Source: Cruorifilaria tuberocauda
Lineage: Eukaryota > Nematoda > Chromadorea > Rhabditida > Onchocercidae
Direction of reading: 5' to 3'
Assembly (NCBI GenBank): GCA_013365365.1
Contig: JABVXU010000017.1
Location: forward strand, 335,936 to 399,935
DNA length: 64,000 nt
This document shows positions 38,557-53,300 of the stretch, in pieces. The position numbers were made by a program, and so were the translations under genes. Below the pieces are notes generated by a model. That model searched no databases, was not told the DNA's origin, and worked only from the letters and a program-made list of their open reading frames with translations. Position 1 is the first letter of the stretch. Every line of letters starts with the position of its first letter.

Positions 38557-41500
38557 ATTTCTCAAATCATTTCATCATTGTTTGGCATTCATTTGAAAAC
38601 ATCTTGCTTTTCGCTGTTTGCCTATAACAAACAAAAAATAACCACAGCCATAATGCATGCAGATGATCGATTTAACAAAAAAGAATCTTCAATGAGATTA
38701 CTTATTATTGACAAAATTAATTATTTAAATCTTCTTTAGAATTGGAAGCGATGAGATTTGTAAATCTCATTGAACGATTGGTTTTTTACCTGAAGAGGTA
38801 AGAGTTAACTTAAAATTTCTTAAATCTAAATTTCAACCAACAACAAAAGGGATATTTTTGGTGTCATTTGCAAATTCATCAAACAAATTTTTGTTAAAGA
38901 GAAGCGGCGATTCTCCTTTTTTTTAATAAATTTTCTGTTGAACGAGTAAACACTGACATATCAGTGATAATTCAATGGAGGAAATGGTAAAAGAGGATGA
39001 CAATAAATGGATGGTACAATGTGGGAGGAAAAAAACAGAATGATTGTTCAACGATCCATTCATTACTTCTCTCTAACTCCTCTTTTAGCAGTTTTTTTTT
39101 TTTTTTTTGAAATAAAAATCTAATCTATCCTTGAAGTTATAAATGATTTGATCAATTAAAATTTTTTATTGGATATATTAGAAATAAATATATATTCATA
39201 TCTTAATCAAGTAACTGAAATAATCCAGAAAAGAGGTAAATTATATTCAAAGCATTTGAATAATGATTAGTATTAAATTTCAAAATGAATAAGCTATGAA
39301 AATACGATAGCTTTTTTTGTCGCTTCTATTTTATTGCTATCATTACATTTTCAATATTTTCAAAACAAAATCACAAATGTTTGACTTTAATTAATTGGTA
39401 TCATCGAATCTTAATTAGTTTAGCGTCTGCTTTGAGCAGCAGGTTAATTTCGCTGTTAGTTAATTTTTGTTTGAACTGGAAATGAATATTTCCTCATCTT
39501 ACATATATATATATTTTTTTTTGAAGAAATTTTAACCTATATAAGAAGTTTAGTAGTCTACATATGCCGTAAACAGTGTGATCTTTTCAGTATTGTTGAA
39601 CGATATCGAATGCTTTGATTTTATATTCAAAGAGTATCATTAACGATCTCGAATGCTTTAATGAGCAATTTCTGTTCCATATGTTTCGAAAAAGCACCAA
39701 TTCGTTCGTTTTACATTTAGAAGAAAAAATGGAATTTTGCAAATTAAATAAAATTTTGTAAAATACAAATGAGATACTAACGAAGTTCAAATTTGAATTA
39801 ATGCTTTGTTAGGAAAATGTTTTATATGATAACATATATTACTGGATGAATTTTATTTAACTTGAACTTTTGGAGTTCGAGATGTTATAGATTGCAGATG
39901 TTGTAGGATTGTAAAACCATAATGTACATTAATTACCAAATGAGGAGACATAAGGTAGAGCAGCTGTTTCCTGTAATCTATTGCAGATGTAAGATTGGTT
40001 ATTCTCTCTCTTTTTCCTTGGACCATTTCACTTAGATTTTACCGAAGTATTAATTCGAATTGAATTAACTTGTCTAAAAAACTTCATTTTAATCACATCT
40101 TTTTCATACTTTTTCATATATTTTTAGGGATTGAATTAATTTTAATTCTCTTTTCATAAATTCTAATATATCATCACATCATTAATCAATTCATAATTTT
40201 TCAATCTACTTTTCAGAAGTTTTCTTTGATTAATACATGTTCAGGCAAAGATTTAAGATCCTCTATATATTATTTATCTCAAAACGTTTTTAAAATAATT
40301 ATATTTAAATTATAAATTTGTTACTTCCAAGTATTCTAATTCAAAATCGCATAATTTGTGAAGAATTGATGAAAATACATCCGTTAAATTGAAGATGGAT
40401 CATTTTTTAATTGATAATGCCAATTTCTTTAATTACAAAGAAAGAGATTGATGGATAGTGGAAATGAATGTGACGTTATCATTTTGATCTTGATTATTTC
40501 ATTCATTTTACAAATCATACCAAAAGTTCATAGTGTCAGTCGGTTATTTTCTCTGTTTAAATAAATTAAACTTATCGTTTCACAACGTTTTAATAGCTTA
40601 CTCATATTTCCCTCTTCCAATATTGCTTATCCAACACTTATCATATATATCTTATCTCGTTTGAGTTATATGGATGGAAGTGATCAAAATGAAGAAAAAG
40701 AAATTTGTGACAGTTCTCTTCTCAAATGATCTGATGATCTTCAGTGCCCGGAATTGCAATCATTGCTGATACGGAAGAACAATAAAGTGAACTATCGGAT
40801 CAATATAAATAATTCAGCCAAACTCCCTGTTGTTTTGTGGAGGCTTTATTCAATTGAAACATATTTAAATATCATTAACACTTGACGGCATGATCAAAGA
40901 GAAGATTGTTAATGAAATGAATAATTAGAAAGAAAAGGTGTAAAAAGTATTCTTCCATTGATATTATGCTGTTGGATGATGGAAAATCTGAAAAAACAGC
41001 ATAATCTTCGAGAAGAAAACTGTTGAATTTCCTTGTGCGACTAAACCGCCCTGAAAACTCTCCAATGGAGTAAGGGAGTATTGGAGTTTGAGTTGGCACC
41101 TGCACCTGCCTGATATATATTTTCCCCGTAGTAGTAGCAGTAGTGGTGTAGAAAGAGTGCTAGACAAAGCAAGATCCAATGAGGAGAGACGATAATTAAT
41201 CATTAGGATAGGAAATTGAACCTCTCTTTAACCCTATGAATCCTTGAAAAATGCTGTCCCAAATGGTTAGTTTAATTAACTCTCAGTGAATTAAGCTACC
41301 ATTGCCTACAACACATTATGTGATAGTTTGATTTTTCAATTAAATAAAAATTTCAGATTAAAATAAAAATATTATTATACTTTGGGCGCGTGTACTATAT
41401 GCAAAAATAGTTTTGCACTTTGACCTTTCTAGCCTTCCCATGCTTTCCCGGCTTAATGATACTTATTGGATTTGTCAATTTGATTCATAGTTTGTTGTTA

Positions 41501-44500
41501 AAATTTAAGTGAATCAAAAGATAAAAAGTTCAATAGAATAAACAATTGTGTGTAATAAGAAGAAGCAAAACAACTCTTGTCGAAGAAAGCGCATATTGGC
41601 TAAATGCTAATTTCATATGATCTGTATATCTCATTTATCATATTTGAATTCAATTTATTTAATCTTTTTTGATTTTTGATATTTCTCATGCAGTTCTTTT
41701 CATTATTCTATTAGGATTATTAATAGTGCTTCTGTAATCAGCGTTATCGCCCGTTCATTTAGCTTACTTTTGCTTTTGTCGAAAATCTAAACTCAATTAT
41801 TAAAAAAAATTCTGCCTGTGTAGGATGATGAATAATTAATATGAGAAAATTAAACATTTTCGTTATGAAGGTGACTGAAAAAATAATAAATGTACTTATT
41901 ATTTATGAACAATTTGCTGAATTAATTTTGATTGCAACATCGATGTGAAGTGTAACTAATAAGTTGGAACATATATATTGGCAGCGAAGAGAAAAAATTT
42001 TATTTGATATCAAATGAAAGAGTAAAATGCTTATTTTCATTGCTACGGCAATCAATTACAAAAATTTTCTCCTTATGCTAAAAATCTGAAATTGTTAGAT
42101 CTTAATCCATAATCTTAAATTTCCCGAAAAAAAGAATGAAATTTAAAATTTTCAAACCGATAAACTAAATTCAAGTGAGCTAGTCACAAATATGCTTGAT
42201 TTGTAGCTTTTCAGAGAAGTTTTTTTTCATTCTTTCCGTTTTCTCATTTCACTCAACTTTTATGGCTTCTCACATTTGGTCTCCAAACAACTTAACAATC
42301 TTTTCCGTCAATACAACTTCGTTGAATGTTTTGAGTATGACAAAACGCCTCGATTACAGTTCAGCTAAGAGAAAAATTTTTTTTAATTTAGAAGGAATAA
42401 AATTTAATTCCAGCTTCAGTATTTCATATGCAAGCAAATTCATCAGAGATAAGAAATTGAGAATATGTTTTTTATACAGGAGATATCTTATCAAATTAAA
42501 ATTATAAAAGAGGTATTCTTCTCATTTCTTTAATTGTTTAATTTTTTTCTTTTTGAATGGTATTTTAGGTATATTTTATTTAATTGATAATGAACTGGAT
42601 GATTTAGAAGTTATATCGGAAAAGATTAAATGGTTGTATGTACGGTGAGTGGATAGTTTAAAGGAACAATGGATAAGAATCGTTCGTCCCTCGCTCTCGG
42701 AAATAATAATTTATAGGAGTAAGATCGCGAAGATTTATGTGTTCAGCGTTCTTAGGCTAAGCATGAAAAATTATCCAGAATGGAAGCGCCACCAAACGAG
42801 AACAACAATTTCCCTTCATCAATTTTCTTTCAATTTGGTCATATCGGCAACAAATATATTTCATCTAATCCTTATCTTGGCTGGTCTTATCCGTAGTATA
42901 TTTAATCTAAGATCATCGATTTAATACTATAATAATATGTACCCTCATTCTCGCAAAAAATCTCAAAATTTCGTATTGCATAGAAAAATTCATGCAATGT
43001 TGAACTCGGAAATTTTTACTGAAAATTAAATGGGTGAAAATTGCGGAAATATTCTATAAAACGAGATCGTTTACCAGTTTTTTTTAAGGATAGTGAACAG
43101 AGTGCAAAGTTTCAATGTTTCAGGAATAATAAGGTGAAAGTAAGAAATTTTAGAAAAAGGGAATTTTTTCTCTTTTAAATTATAAATTATACAAATATAA
43201 GATATGGTAAGATATAAAAGATTTTTATGTATAATATAAAATATAATGAGTTTTTCATTTCTCTTTCGATCGTTGAGATCAATCCATAAGCATTTTTCAG
43301 GTGATGTTTCAGTTAAAGGTGCAAATAAACGATCTTTTCGCTTCATAGATTCGGCCATAAAAATATGCAATTAAATTTCCAATGTTAGCTTATAATTTTT
43401 ACGAAACTATAATTGCGTTAGTTTGATAGCAAATTACTTAGTTCAATTTAAACCAAAGTGTTGCTAATAATTTTTTAGACAAAAAGACGGAGAAAAAAGA
43501 ATTTAATGGTTGTACTAAATTTTGACCATTGCTATAAAACATATTACTATCCGCATGATTCGTTAAGTGATAACACATTTTGCATGATTTTATTATTTTT
43601 AATATCTTTATTTTATGCAATTTCAAATTTTGAAATGAAAATCTTTCAATCTGCCAATATTAAAATAAAGACAGTAATTAAACATGAAAGAATTATAATA
43701 GCTAATATTACTGTATCTGCTTACAGTAATTCAGGAAATGTTTTCTTTGTCTTTCGCGTAAAAAAGCGAGAAATTGAAGGAATATGGTACAAAGTAGAGG
43801 AGTAGTAATTTTGTTTCAAGAAACCGAATAATTAATGGCATAAAGTTGATTGATCTGAGAATTCCGCCTCCTTCTTCCTCTTCTCTGATTAAACCCGAAA
43901 AAATGAATCTTTTTCATCATTTTTTTCTTTATTCTCAAAAAAATTTGATCACTTTCTTTCCTATATTTGATAGTTTAAGACATATCAATTCAGATAATAG
44001 ACAAAAATATGCAAATATGACATTACCGCACGATCTTTACTACTTCTGCATTCTCTCATTTTCTTAGACAATATCTTACATTTTTACAATGTAAATTGTT
44101 GTTGAGAAAATAATGAATCATTTCACTATTCCGCACATAAATTTATTATAAGTTATTAATAAATTTAAAAATTATGAAAATATGGATAGAAGGTGAAATT
44201 TTTTTAAGGTAAAAAATCTTAAACGGATGAATTATAAAGTATTAATAATTGAAATAAACTCTTAGGGTAAAATTTCGTTTTCCTTTAAAAATAAGGACCT
44301 TTTTAAGAGCAGTATGAGAGTGGAAACGAAAGTTTTTTTGTAATTAAATCGATTTCATACCATTTCATTCCTTCGAATTATTTCTTTTCTTCAGCCAAAA
44401 GAAAATTATTTTTTCTTATTGATAGTTGCATGAAAGGAAGAAAAAGCTATGAAGACAGGAAAATAAGATACTGGGAAGAAATGATAAATGTCCTGACATT

Positions 44501-45991
44501 TAACTTTGCTGATTGACTGAGCTCAATTAGAATGTATTGATTTATTTCAACAATTCAAATCGGTTTATCTCGGTCTTTCCCATCCATTTTTCACCATTCA
44601 AAATAGAATGGATGAAAATCAAATGAAATGAAATTCATAAATTAAAATGAAGCTTTGTGAGTGAAGAATATATATCGAAAGCCTGAGCAATAAAATCAAG
44701 ACGATTTATTTATTTTTTTATGTTTGCATTTTTTAAAGGCCTATTACTAAAAAATGCTCCATTATCATGTATGATTTAGCATTATTATCATCATCATTAT
44801 CATTCCATACTTTCAGATGCTTTTTTCGATAAATATAAGTTATATAGGAAGTCTAGTAATAACGCATACCATTCTCAACGTATCACAAGGGAGAAATGAA
44901 ATGGAATGAATGAATTGATACCTCAGATATTCCTATTCCATATTTGGAATTCAATTCTTACAAGCATTAAACTTATGCTAACAGAAAGCTTTGGGCTGCA
45001 AAAAAAGAAATAAATAAATAAATAAAATAGAAACGAAGCGATGCGATAAAACTGTTAACGAAAAGGATTGCCGCTTCCTTTTCTTTTCAACTGATAATTT
45101 TATACACCAACAGAGCATCATTATCAGGAGGGAAGGAGATGAGGCAGAAGACGAATGAATGAATGAATTCTTGTCGGAAGGCAATTGCAAAACAATTCCC
45201 ATAAACGACAAAACTTCATAATTACAATGTTAATTTTACTCTTCTTCCATTACGTGTCTTTACGTAATTATGACGGAACTTTCTAGTCATTAATGTTGTC
45301 ATTAATGCCGTCTTTTTCCGATTTCTTATTACGCGTCAATTATTTTCCAGTCCATGAGAATCTGTGGATACTTCAGTTATCATATGTTTGAAGATGCAAT
45401 GAAGCGTGATATCCGAATCATCCCATCTCAAGTCACTGAAGAAAAACAATTTTCTCAGCTAGAGTTAACCGTTTTTTCACTGTAGAAATGAATTTGTATT
45501 TCTCGACGAATTGATTGTAATTAATTGCAGTGCTGCGTTGATCAATTCTTTTACAACAATACTTGACAGTTATTCAACGGATATTGTAAATTTCTCAAAG
45601 TAATCCGTGTGAATTGCTGGGTAGCACAAAGTGCACTGAGAGATTATTGTTGTCCGTCAATAATCCCTCATAAAAATAGAACTAGCAATCAGTTATCAGA
45701 GATGATTGACTCACAATTAATGAATGGTATAAATTCTTATCAAAGATGATTTCTATAATTCCTTTAACTGCTTAATTATTCCATGTGATAACAATTTCAG
45801 TATAATACTGATAACATATCAGAACGAATAAATGAGGGACAAACAGTGAGACGAGAAAGAGAGAGGGAGAGAGAAGTTAAGTTAAAACGACAATACATGG
45901 GCATGCTGTCTGTTACTCAGTCCGGGTAATAAATTTTGCTTTTGGACATAAAATATTGGCCATATAAGTGGGAATATTTGCAAGCAAGGGT
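38557..45991. other. Gene-free stretch upstream of the Frizzled gene
   Basis: No supported gene. Several reading frames of 75-103 codons at 42196-44067 (both strands) are AT-rich, overlap each other and show no domain or splice signals. A GC-richer block at 41030-41200 and a duplicated GTCATTAATG pair (45286-45307) may be regulatory. A 17-nt near-duplicate (ACGATATCGAATGCTTT / ACGATCTCGAATGCTTT) occurs near 39600-39660. Confidence 0.5.
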
Positions 45992-46002
45992 ACACACACA
46001 CA

Positions 46003-46100
<98 letters not shown>

Positions 46101-46111
46101 TACACACACAC
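45992..46111. repeat. CA/TG dinucleotide microsatellite, about 120 bp
   Basis: Almost uninterrupted (CA)n with a few T or G substitutions (ACATAC near 46008, ACGCATAC near 46097). It creates spurious Thr-His and Val-Cys reading frames on both strands. It abuts the GC-rich candidate promoter of the Frizzled gene. Confidence 0.97.
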
Positions 46112-46280
46112 GGACAGAGTGGAAGGCTTTAGGGGCGGAGAGGGAGGGCTGCTTACGCTGCGGACAGTGGAGTGATGGCGATGATTGGAACCGAGCGTCG
46201 AGCACTGTCGCACGTCTCTGCGAGGTCTAGCGGTTAGCATCGTTTAGCTTCGGTGGACTTCCTCGTCCCTCCAGTTTACT
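46112..46280 (+). promoter_or_regulatory. GC-rich candidate promoter/5'UTR of the Frizzled gene
   Basis: A block of about 170 bp with many CG dinucleotides (GGGGCGGAGAGGGAGGGCTG, then GAGCGTCGAGCACTGTCG), the most GC-rich in this part of the window. It lies 1.1 kb upstream of the Frizzled ATG. A non-coding first exon and TSS here would fit; no TATA box or initiator is recognisable. Confidence 0.35.
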
Positions 46281-47370
46281 ACAGTATATCACCGATTCAT
46301 AACTTCTGCTATCTCTTCCCCAATCTATCTATTTCACCTAAATTTACCTGCTTAGTTCATTCACTTGGCTAATTACCATTTCAATCATTACAGATTTACC
46401 TAACTATCGTTTTGTATTACTCAAGCCAAATACCTTATCCTCGCCTCCAAAAAAAAGTACAGTTATTGTTTGATACAGTGAATTAAAATTATTTAATCAA
46501 ATCAATTTAAGTGGAATGATGTGAGAAGTGAAGTGATTACGATGATGATCATACAGATGATCGTTCATTTTTATCCTAAATAGGATTTGATATTATAGTT
46601 TATAGTTAATAATTCTAATAATCTTATAATTAGCCTTATAATTATATTAATTACCATAATTAGCTTCCAATATTTACTCAATCGAATTAAGATGGCATTT
46701 ACGAAGATTTTGAAAATTATAGGAAGATTTGATTAGTGACAATGGAAGGTAATCTCTGAGTATCAGAATTGATTAATTAACTTCTTCTCATTCCTTCCTT
46801 ATATTGTTGCATATAGTAACTTTCTATTTTTTATTACTCACATTTCGCTCGTCATTTTATTAAGTTATGCGAATTTTCCGACATTTTGTCAAGAAGTTCT
46901 TTTTTTCTCTACTTTTCTCCTCCTCTCACTCTCTCTCTTTCTTCTGTATTTTATTGCGTGCAGCGATGCATTCGTTATTTTCATTTACATTTCAAATCAT
47001 AAAATAATCGACGATAAATTGAGTTAATCAGTCTGACTGAATTCACTTGCAAAAATTGATATTATCAAATTATTGTAAATGTAAACTGTAAAATTATCAT
47101 AAATGAAAATGCACCAAACTATTAGTTAATTTAAACATGCGTATTTAATGATTATTCTGTTGAAAAGGGAGAAAAAGAAATTCCTTCTTCCGAAAGAAAT
47201 TCCCGCAAATTTCCTCACAGTTGATTGAATATCTGTGCTACTTCAGTGTTCATTGAATATTTTTTATGATACTGAAATTCGAAATATTTGAAGCGGCATA
47301 TTTTCCAGATTTTAGATTTCTGTAATTCAGAAGATTACTCTGACACTTATCGGTAAAGAAGTGCCAGTCG

Positions 47371-50300
47371 ATGTTACTACCAAATCAATTATCCTCTCAT
47401 TATTATTCCATATTTCTCTCATTATTATTATTACTTTTATTATGCATTAAGCAAGTTACAGCGTCAATTTTTGAACAGGTTTTTTTTGAAATTTATACCA
47501 GTTTATAAGAGGAATAGATGGCAAAATTATTTAATTCTTTTCTAATTTCAAGAAAAAGTGCAAAAGTTTTTTAAACAGAATTCAGATAACACTGTTAAAG
47601 CAGGTGTTTAATCAGTTTCCACTTTAAATCTCGGCTAATTTGAAATTTCAGGCTAGTCGAAGTCGTTGTGAACCTATCGAAATTCCACTATGTAAAGATA
47701 TCCCATACAAATATACATATTTTCCAAACTCACTACTACAGCCTGATCAACAAAGTGTTAGTTTTTTTTTCTAGAAAATATGAAAATTTTTCGTAATTTT
47801 TTAATTATAAATAATTCAATCAAATTTGATTTGTCTGATCGTCCCTAAATGTTTTCGCATTTCCACGAACATTATAATAATCAGTGAAAAAAAATCAATG
47901 TAATTATGAAGTATTTACGTCCATTTTTTCTAGCTACAAACCCAAACGGAGCACTTCAAGCCGTTGATCAAAACGAATTGCAATCCACACATTAAGTTTT
48001 TTATATGCAGCGTATTTGCACCGATGTGTCCGGAACACATGCCGCAAGCGGTAACTAGCTGCCGGTCCGTTTGCGAAGAGGTACTAGTTAGTTAGTTTTC
48101 ATAAACAAATCGCAGTGCAACGATTACTTGTAACTCTTTATCACTACTTTACAATTTTAATTTAATTTCTATTTTTATAATATTACCGTAAGTAGTCTCT
48201 GCAGTTTATTGTTGTATCAAATGATATATTATGCTACCATAAGAAATTGGAATCGATTTAACCAGTTATCATGCCAATATTTTTCATTAAAGAAATCTCG
48301 AGATCAAATTTTTCTTTATTAAATGCTGTCAAAACTTTATAAGAGTTTATGGGATTTTCAAGAAATTTTTTTTACTTTTTTTTAGTTCTGTTTTTTTCTC
48401 TTTTTCTTCCCTCTATTTTTTCCTAAATCCTGTCAAGCTATACCTAGGTGAAATATTTTAACTATTCAGCAAATGTGTCCCATTAATATTGCTTTGTATC
48501 ATCCATCACCATGGCATTAATCATTAAATACATTCCTTTCTTTTTTATTTAATATCAATTCTTTGGTTTAAAAATTTCTTAACCATATTATCCAACATTA
48601 TCATTAACTTCCATTAGGTCACATATTTTAATAATTAGTAATATTTGTGGCAAACTATGTTCGCTTATATCTTTTTTTGTTTGCTTATGTATCTGTAATA
48701 AAGGAATGAATTTCTTATCATTCACGAACTGATTGTTATATGAAAATGGTTTAAAATTAAATTTATCACATTCAATCAAATCATCTCTAAAAATACTTAA
48801 CTGCTTAATTCTCCAAAAAATAAACCAGTAAATATGATTTACGCTATTTTGTCCTATTTAGTATACAGTGAGCTTACTTTCTTGTCCCATTTTGTTATTT
48901 TTAGTTTCGTTTGGAATTGCACTTTTGCAGTTTGAGATAGCCTTTGTTCAGTAATAAATTTAGAGTTAATGGCATTGAAAGTAGCAGCACATTGTATTTT
49001 CTTTTCGTTCTTGTCATCGGATCACATCAAAGTGCCTCGAACATTTTTATTTATTTCACCCAACTTCTCTCCTTTGGTCTTTTCTTCCTTTTCTTCTGAA
49101 AAGATGTTTTTTCAATCCTAGGAAAATAAATCAGTATTTGATTTTTTGTAGGGAAACGAGAGAGAGATTATTGAACTGTTAGAAAACATTACAAATATTT
49201 ATGAATAAATTTGAAATTAATTTCTTAAATGCGAATAGAATGTAATGGGTTAAATGTATTCTTATTTACTGTTTAACTCCAACTTATTGCTAGAATTAAT
49301 TATCATTTATAATTCAAATGAGTAGCTTATAAGCTTCTTTATGTCTTACAAGTGAACATTTTGCATTCTATTTTTCTTAGCAAGAAAAAATAAAAGCGCA
49401 ATATTTATGATTAAAATTTAGATCAATTTTATTTCTATAAAACGATACAGAGCGATTGCTTAATCTTTCATTACTAATTCACTTAGGCTATTCATCGGAA
49501 CCAATTCTTTCTTCCAACTTTCAAATAAATTATATCTCGGACGTGAAAAATTGTAAGCTTATATTCTAAGACATATGGCTTAAATTTATCACAAAATTTA
49601 AGGTAGAAAACTAACTTGAGTTGAAATTTTTTCAGTATAATAGATTTAATTACGTGCAATGTGTTAGCATCCGATTTCTGAATGAAAAAACATATTTCTC
49701 AAAAAACAAAGTAGATTTTACAGGTATACAACAGTTACAATTTAAAATATTGACGAAATAGACCATTATATCTCTATTGACTGAGGTATATCTATCGGTC
49801 GTCAATTTGAATTTGAATAAGATAGATTTTTAATGCCAGAAGTAGTAATATAATATATTTATGTAGGACGAAGGAGTGAAAGCAGCGGCGACAATATCAC
49901 CGCGCCAAATCAATAGGGACGATCTTATTTTACAACCTTCTGTAAAACCATTAGCCGGACAATAGTCCATCATCTTCCCAATACTGAACTGTTTTCATAG
50001 ATCGATCGATATGGGATGATATAGTTAGAATAAGAGTTAAAACTTTTAATTTAGTTAATAGTCAGATACGGATGATCGGATAAGCTGATTGTTATTGTTT
50101 TACTTGACATAATCTTACCTTTTCTATTTATAGTCATTTAACAATTCCGTTGTAAAGTTTTTACGGAAAAAAATTTAGAATTTATAGTAATTACTCATAC
50201 ATGAATTTATTTAAAAAATTTCGTTAATTTTTGAATATTTTAATTAATTTTATTCTCGGAAACTATTGAATTTGTCATTTAATCCTTATTCTTCATTAAT

Positions 50301-53300
50301 TTATTTTTGAAATTTTATTTACCTTAACAGGATAGCAAAAATAACAAGTAGGAGAACTTAATAAGCAGGTGGTTGAAATGAAGGGCAGAAAGGTTGGGGA
50401 GACCAACAAAGGTCACTATTCGTCCTACCTGTTTGTCATCCATCCATTTTTCGTTCACATTTCTTACTCCTATTGTTTTTATTAATAAATATTTGAAATT
50501 GTTTCTAAGATTTGTCAAATCTTTCCTCGCTGTTAAACTCAAATTTTAATATCTCTATATTACTCTGCACATGCAAAAGTCTAGTTTAATAAGAAAGTTG
50601 AAGAGAAGGAGGAAATTTTTCTTTTTAATGTTAGGCTAATTACTGCTATTGAATTAATTTGGATGTGATCAGACAATGAGTTGAACTTAACAGGGTCATT
50701 TTGGGCTTTATCATTATATTATAGGGACCATCGCGTTCCTTGTTCCGTTATTGTATATCTGATTCGCATATCATGAAATAAATTAACCTTCCTGTCAATT
50801 TTACCCGATATTTGAAAGAACAACTATATGTCATCATTTTCAAGTTTTTGTTTCTTCTTTAAACTTTTCGATTTCAAGTTTCAGATTTTATTAATTTTCT
50901 CTTCTTTTAGGTTAAACGAGATTGCGTTTCAATTTTACTGGAATTTGGAATCGACTGGCCAGAACCATTGAATTGCAGTCGATTTCCGGAAGCACCGAAT
51001 CTGTGCATGAAACCAACCAACGACCAAAATAGTTATTTAGGGCCAGAGTAAGATCAATTTGATTCGAAATAGTTCGATTTTTGTTTTTTAACATTATTTA
51101 GATGAGATCTTTTAAAGTTTTTATCGTTACCGATATCATCCTTTAATTCATTGATTTCCAATTTTAATTTCATGAAAACTTTATAATTACTTATTTTTCA
51201 CAATCTAATAATTCTTTTTTGAAGTCAGAAAATTCTCATCAATTGATTTTGAAAAATTTGAAATATTTATTATTTACTGTGCTCGTTTGTATTCTGTATT
51301 CGACTAATTTTGGTTGTCGTTTTTCCTTCATTAATCGTTTATCATATCAAATCGCCTTACTATTAGTCTAAATTAGTTTATTTACTATTCCAGGTTGACG
51401 CTATCTACTTTCAAACTTAATTTATGTCTTTTCTGAATGTTTCAATCTGAAACAAATTCATTTTCCTGTTGGAAAAAAAGAAAAAATAACAAAAAGTTTT
51501 TAATTTATAGACAATTAGATACGGAACACCGAGAACCCGTGGCAAGTTTAGAAGGACGAATATTTACGAAAACGATGACATCATGTCCACATGATCTGGT
51601 CAATCTCGACCCCACTGATCATCGGGGTTTATGTGTTTTTCAATGTAATCGTGAAGGGATGTTTGATGTTTCCAAGAAGGAATTTGCTCGATTATGGATA
51701 CTTTTATGGGCTTCCATTAATCTTGGTGTTACCGCATTCACTGTTCTTACATTTATTATTGATCGACAACGTTTCCGTTTTCCTGAAAGGTTAGTTAAGA
51801 ACAGTTTTTTCTTTAGGAGAATTCATTTTTCATTTAAATATAACGGTGAAATTCTTCCTCATCATATGCTTTCAAAACTTCAATGGTTTCTTTTTTGTTA
51901 GATGAATTCAACTTAGGGCATTAATTTTGAAGGAAGAAAGGATAAATATTTTTCGACCGTTTGAATAAATGCTTCCTGAAGCGAATTTATCTCATCATTT
52001 TCTTTGTTCTAACTCCTCTACCATTATTTCCATTTCCAAGCACATCAGCTTGTCAATAAATAATGATTTTGATCTTTGAATTTATGCATGTTAATAACTC
52101 CATTTCATGTGAAGCTAAAATTCATCTTCCAATTGCTGCAGCGCCGTAGTATATTGTACCACTTCATTAGATTTTTTTATTTGAATTCTCGCATACAATA
52201 AGGAAGGATAAATAATATGGCTGTTGTGAGTCGTGCCTTAGGAGAAAAAAAAAGGGATTTTTTAAATCGTTTCAAAAAATTAATGGTTTTACGGGATCTT
52301 ATTTGAAGAATGTTATTTTATAAAGGTTCTTTTCTTTTTAAAAAGAATGTTTGAAAGGGAAAAATTTTGGTAATATTTATGAGACTATAGATCACTTCAC
52401 TACTTAATGTGATCTTGAAAGTAAGAATTCAAGAAGCCAATTAAAAATTAGGCCATACAATTAGTTCTTCATTTTTGAATTAAAAACTTCCTTGCCACAT
52501 TCCTATCATTATAGTAGGTAAATTACTTCATAAAAAGTATGCCCAAAATGAATAATTACGTCAAAAGGAATGGGATTGAGAACTTTCGGTGATTTTCTGC
52601 TTCTATACAGCGACATTGGAATATTTTAAGTTGTTTGCTGTGATAAAGTGGAAGAGTGACGGCGGCAGGAAGAAAGGGATTGCTGAGATTTGAAGAGTGA
52701 AATATGAGCATTACTTCTGAAGTGCCGACTCAACCAAGCATAGATACGTAGGAAGAAAAGTCTTTCACGTAGAATGACGGATGGTAGTTCTAAGTTTATA
52801 GGAAGTATAATTACTCCTTCTCACATGCATTTCCCCTTCCAACCATTCACTTCAAATATTCTTCCTTTCTTTCTCTTTTTTTGATAAATCAAAACAAAAA
52901 GTTGTGTTACTTATCGAATGCAACTAACCATCGCATACTGTTACATTGTCATCGGAGAAGAAATCTGTACAGTGGAATCTTCTCTTTTAATTTCATTCTG
53001 ATTTATCTCTTTCAATATGAAAATCTATCGAGATTTTCCTTCTTATTACGCCCATATCTATTGATGATATGATAATGATTATCCATACAAACATTATAAA
53101 TAAAATTTCAGAATAAGTTATCCATTTAGGGAGTGAATTAATGCTGCATTTTCTTCCTTTTCGTTATCAATATCTGTTTGCTAATACAATTATATAAATA
53201 TGGTACTATAAAGACTAGACGTCCTATCTATAGAATTGTTGAATAGAGAGTTTGCTATTCTTAAAAGGGAAATCGTTACTATTAACTTATCATTTTTTTA

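Noticed and set aside
43071..43370. Minus-strand frame with a coding-like start (MAESMKRKDRLFAPLTETSP)
   Set aside because: The first 40 residues look plausible, but there is no suitable donor before the frame degrades into AT-rich sequence and no second exon was found.
42196..44067. Cluster of 73-103-codon frames on both strands
   Set aside because: Very AT-rich codons, mutual overlap, no domains, no in-phase joins; treated as chance.
45882..46240. Several ~65-107-codon frames rich in Val-Cys or Thr-His
   Set aside because: They are translations of the CA/TG microsatellite in different frames, not genes.
46225..46290. TCTAGCGGTTAGCAT, resembling a tRNA A-box
   Set aside because: No T-arm (GGTTCGA) downstream and no closing acceptor stem; it is part of the GC-rich candidate promoter.
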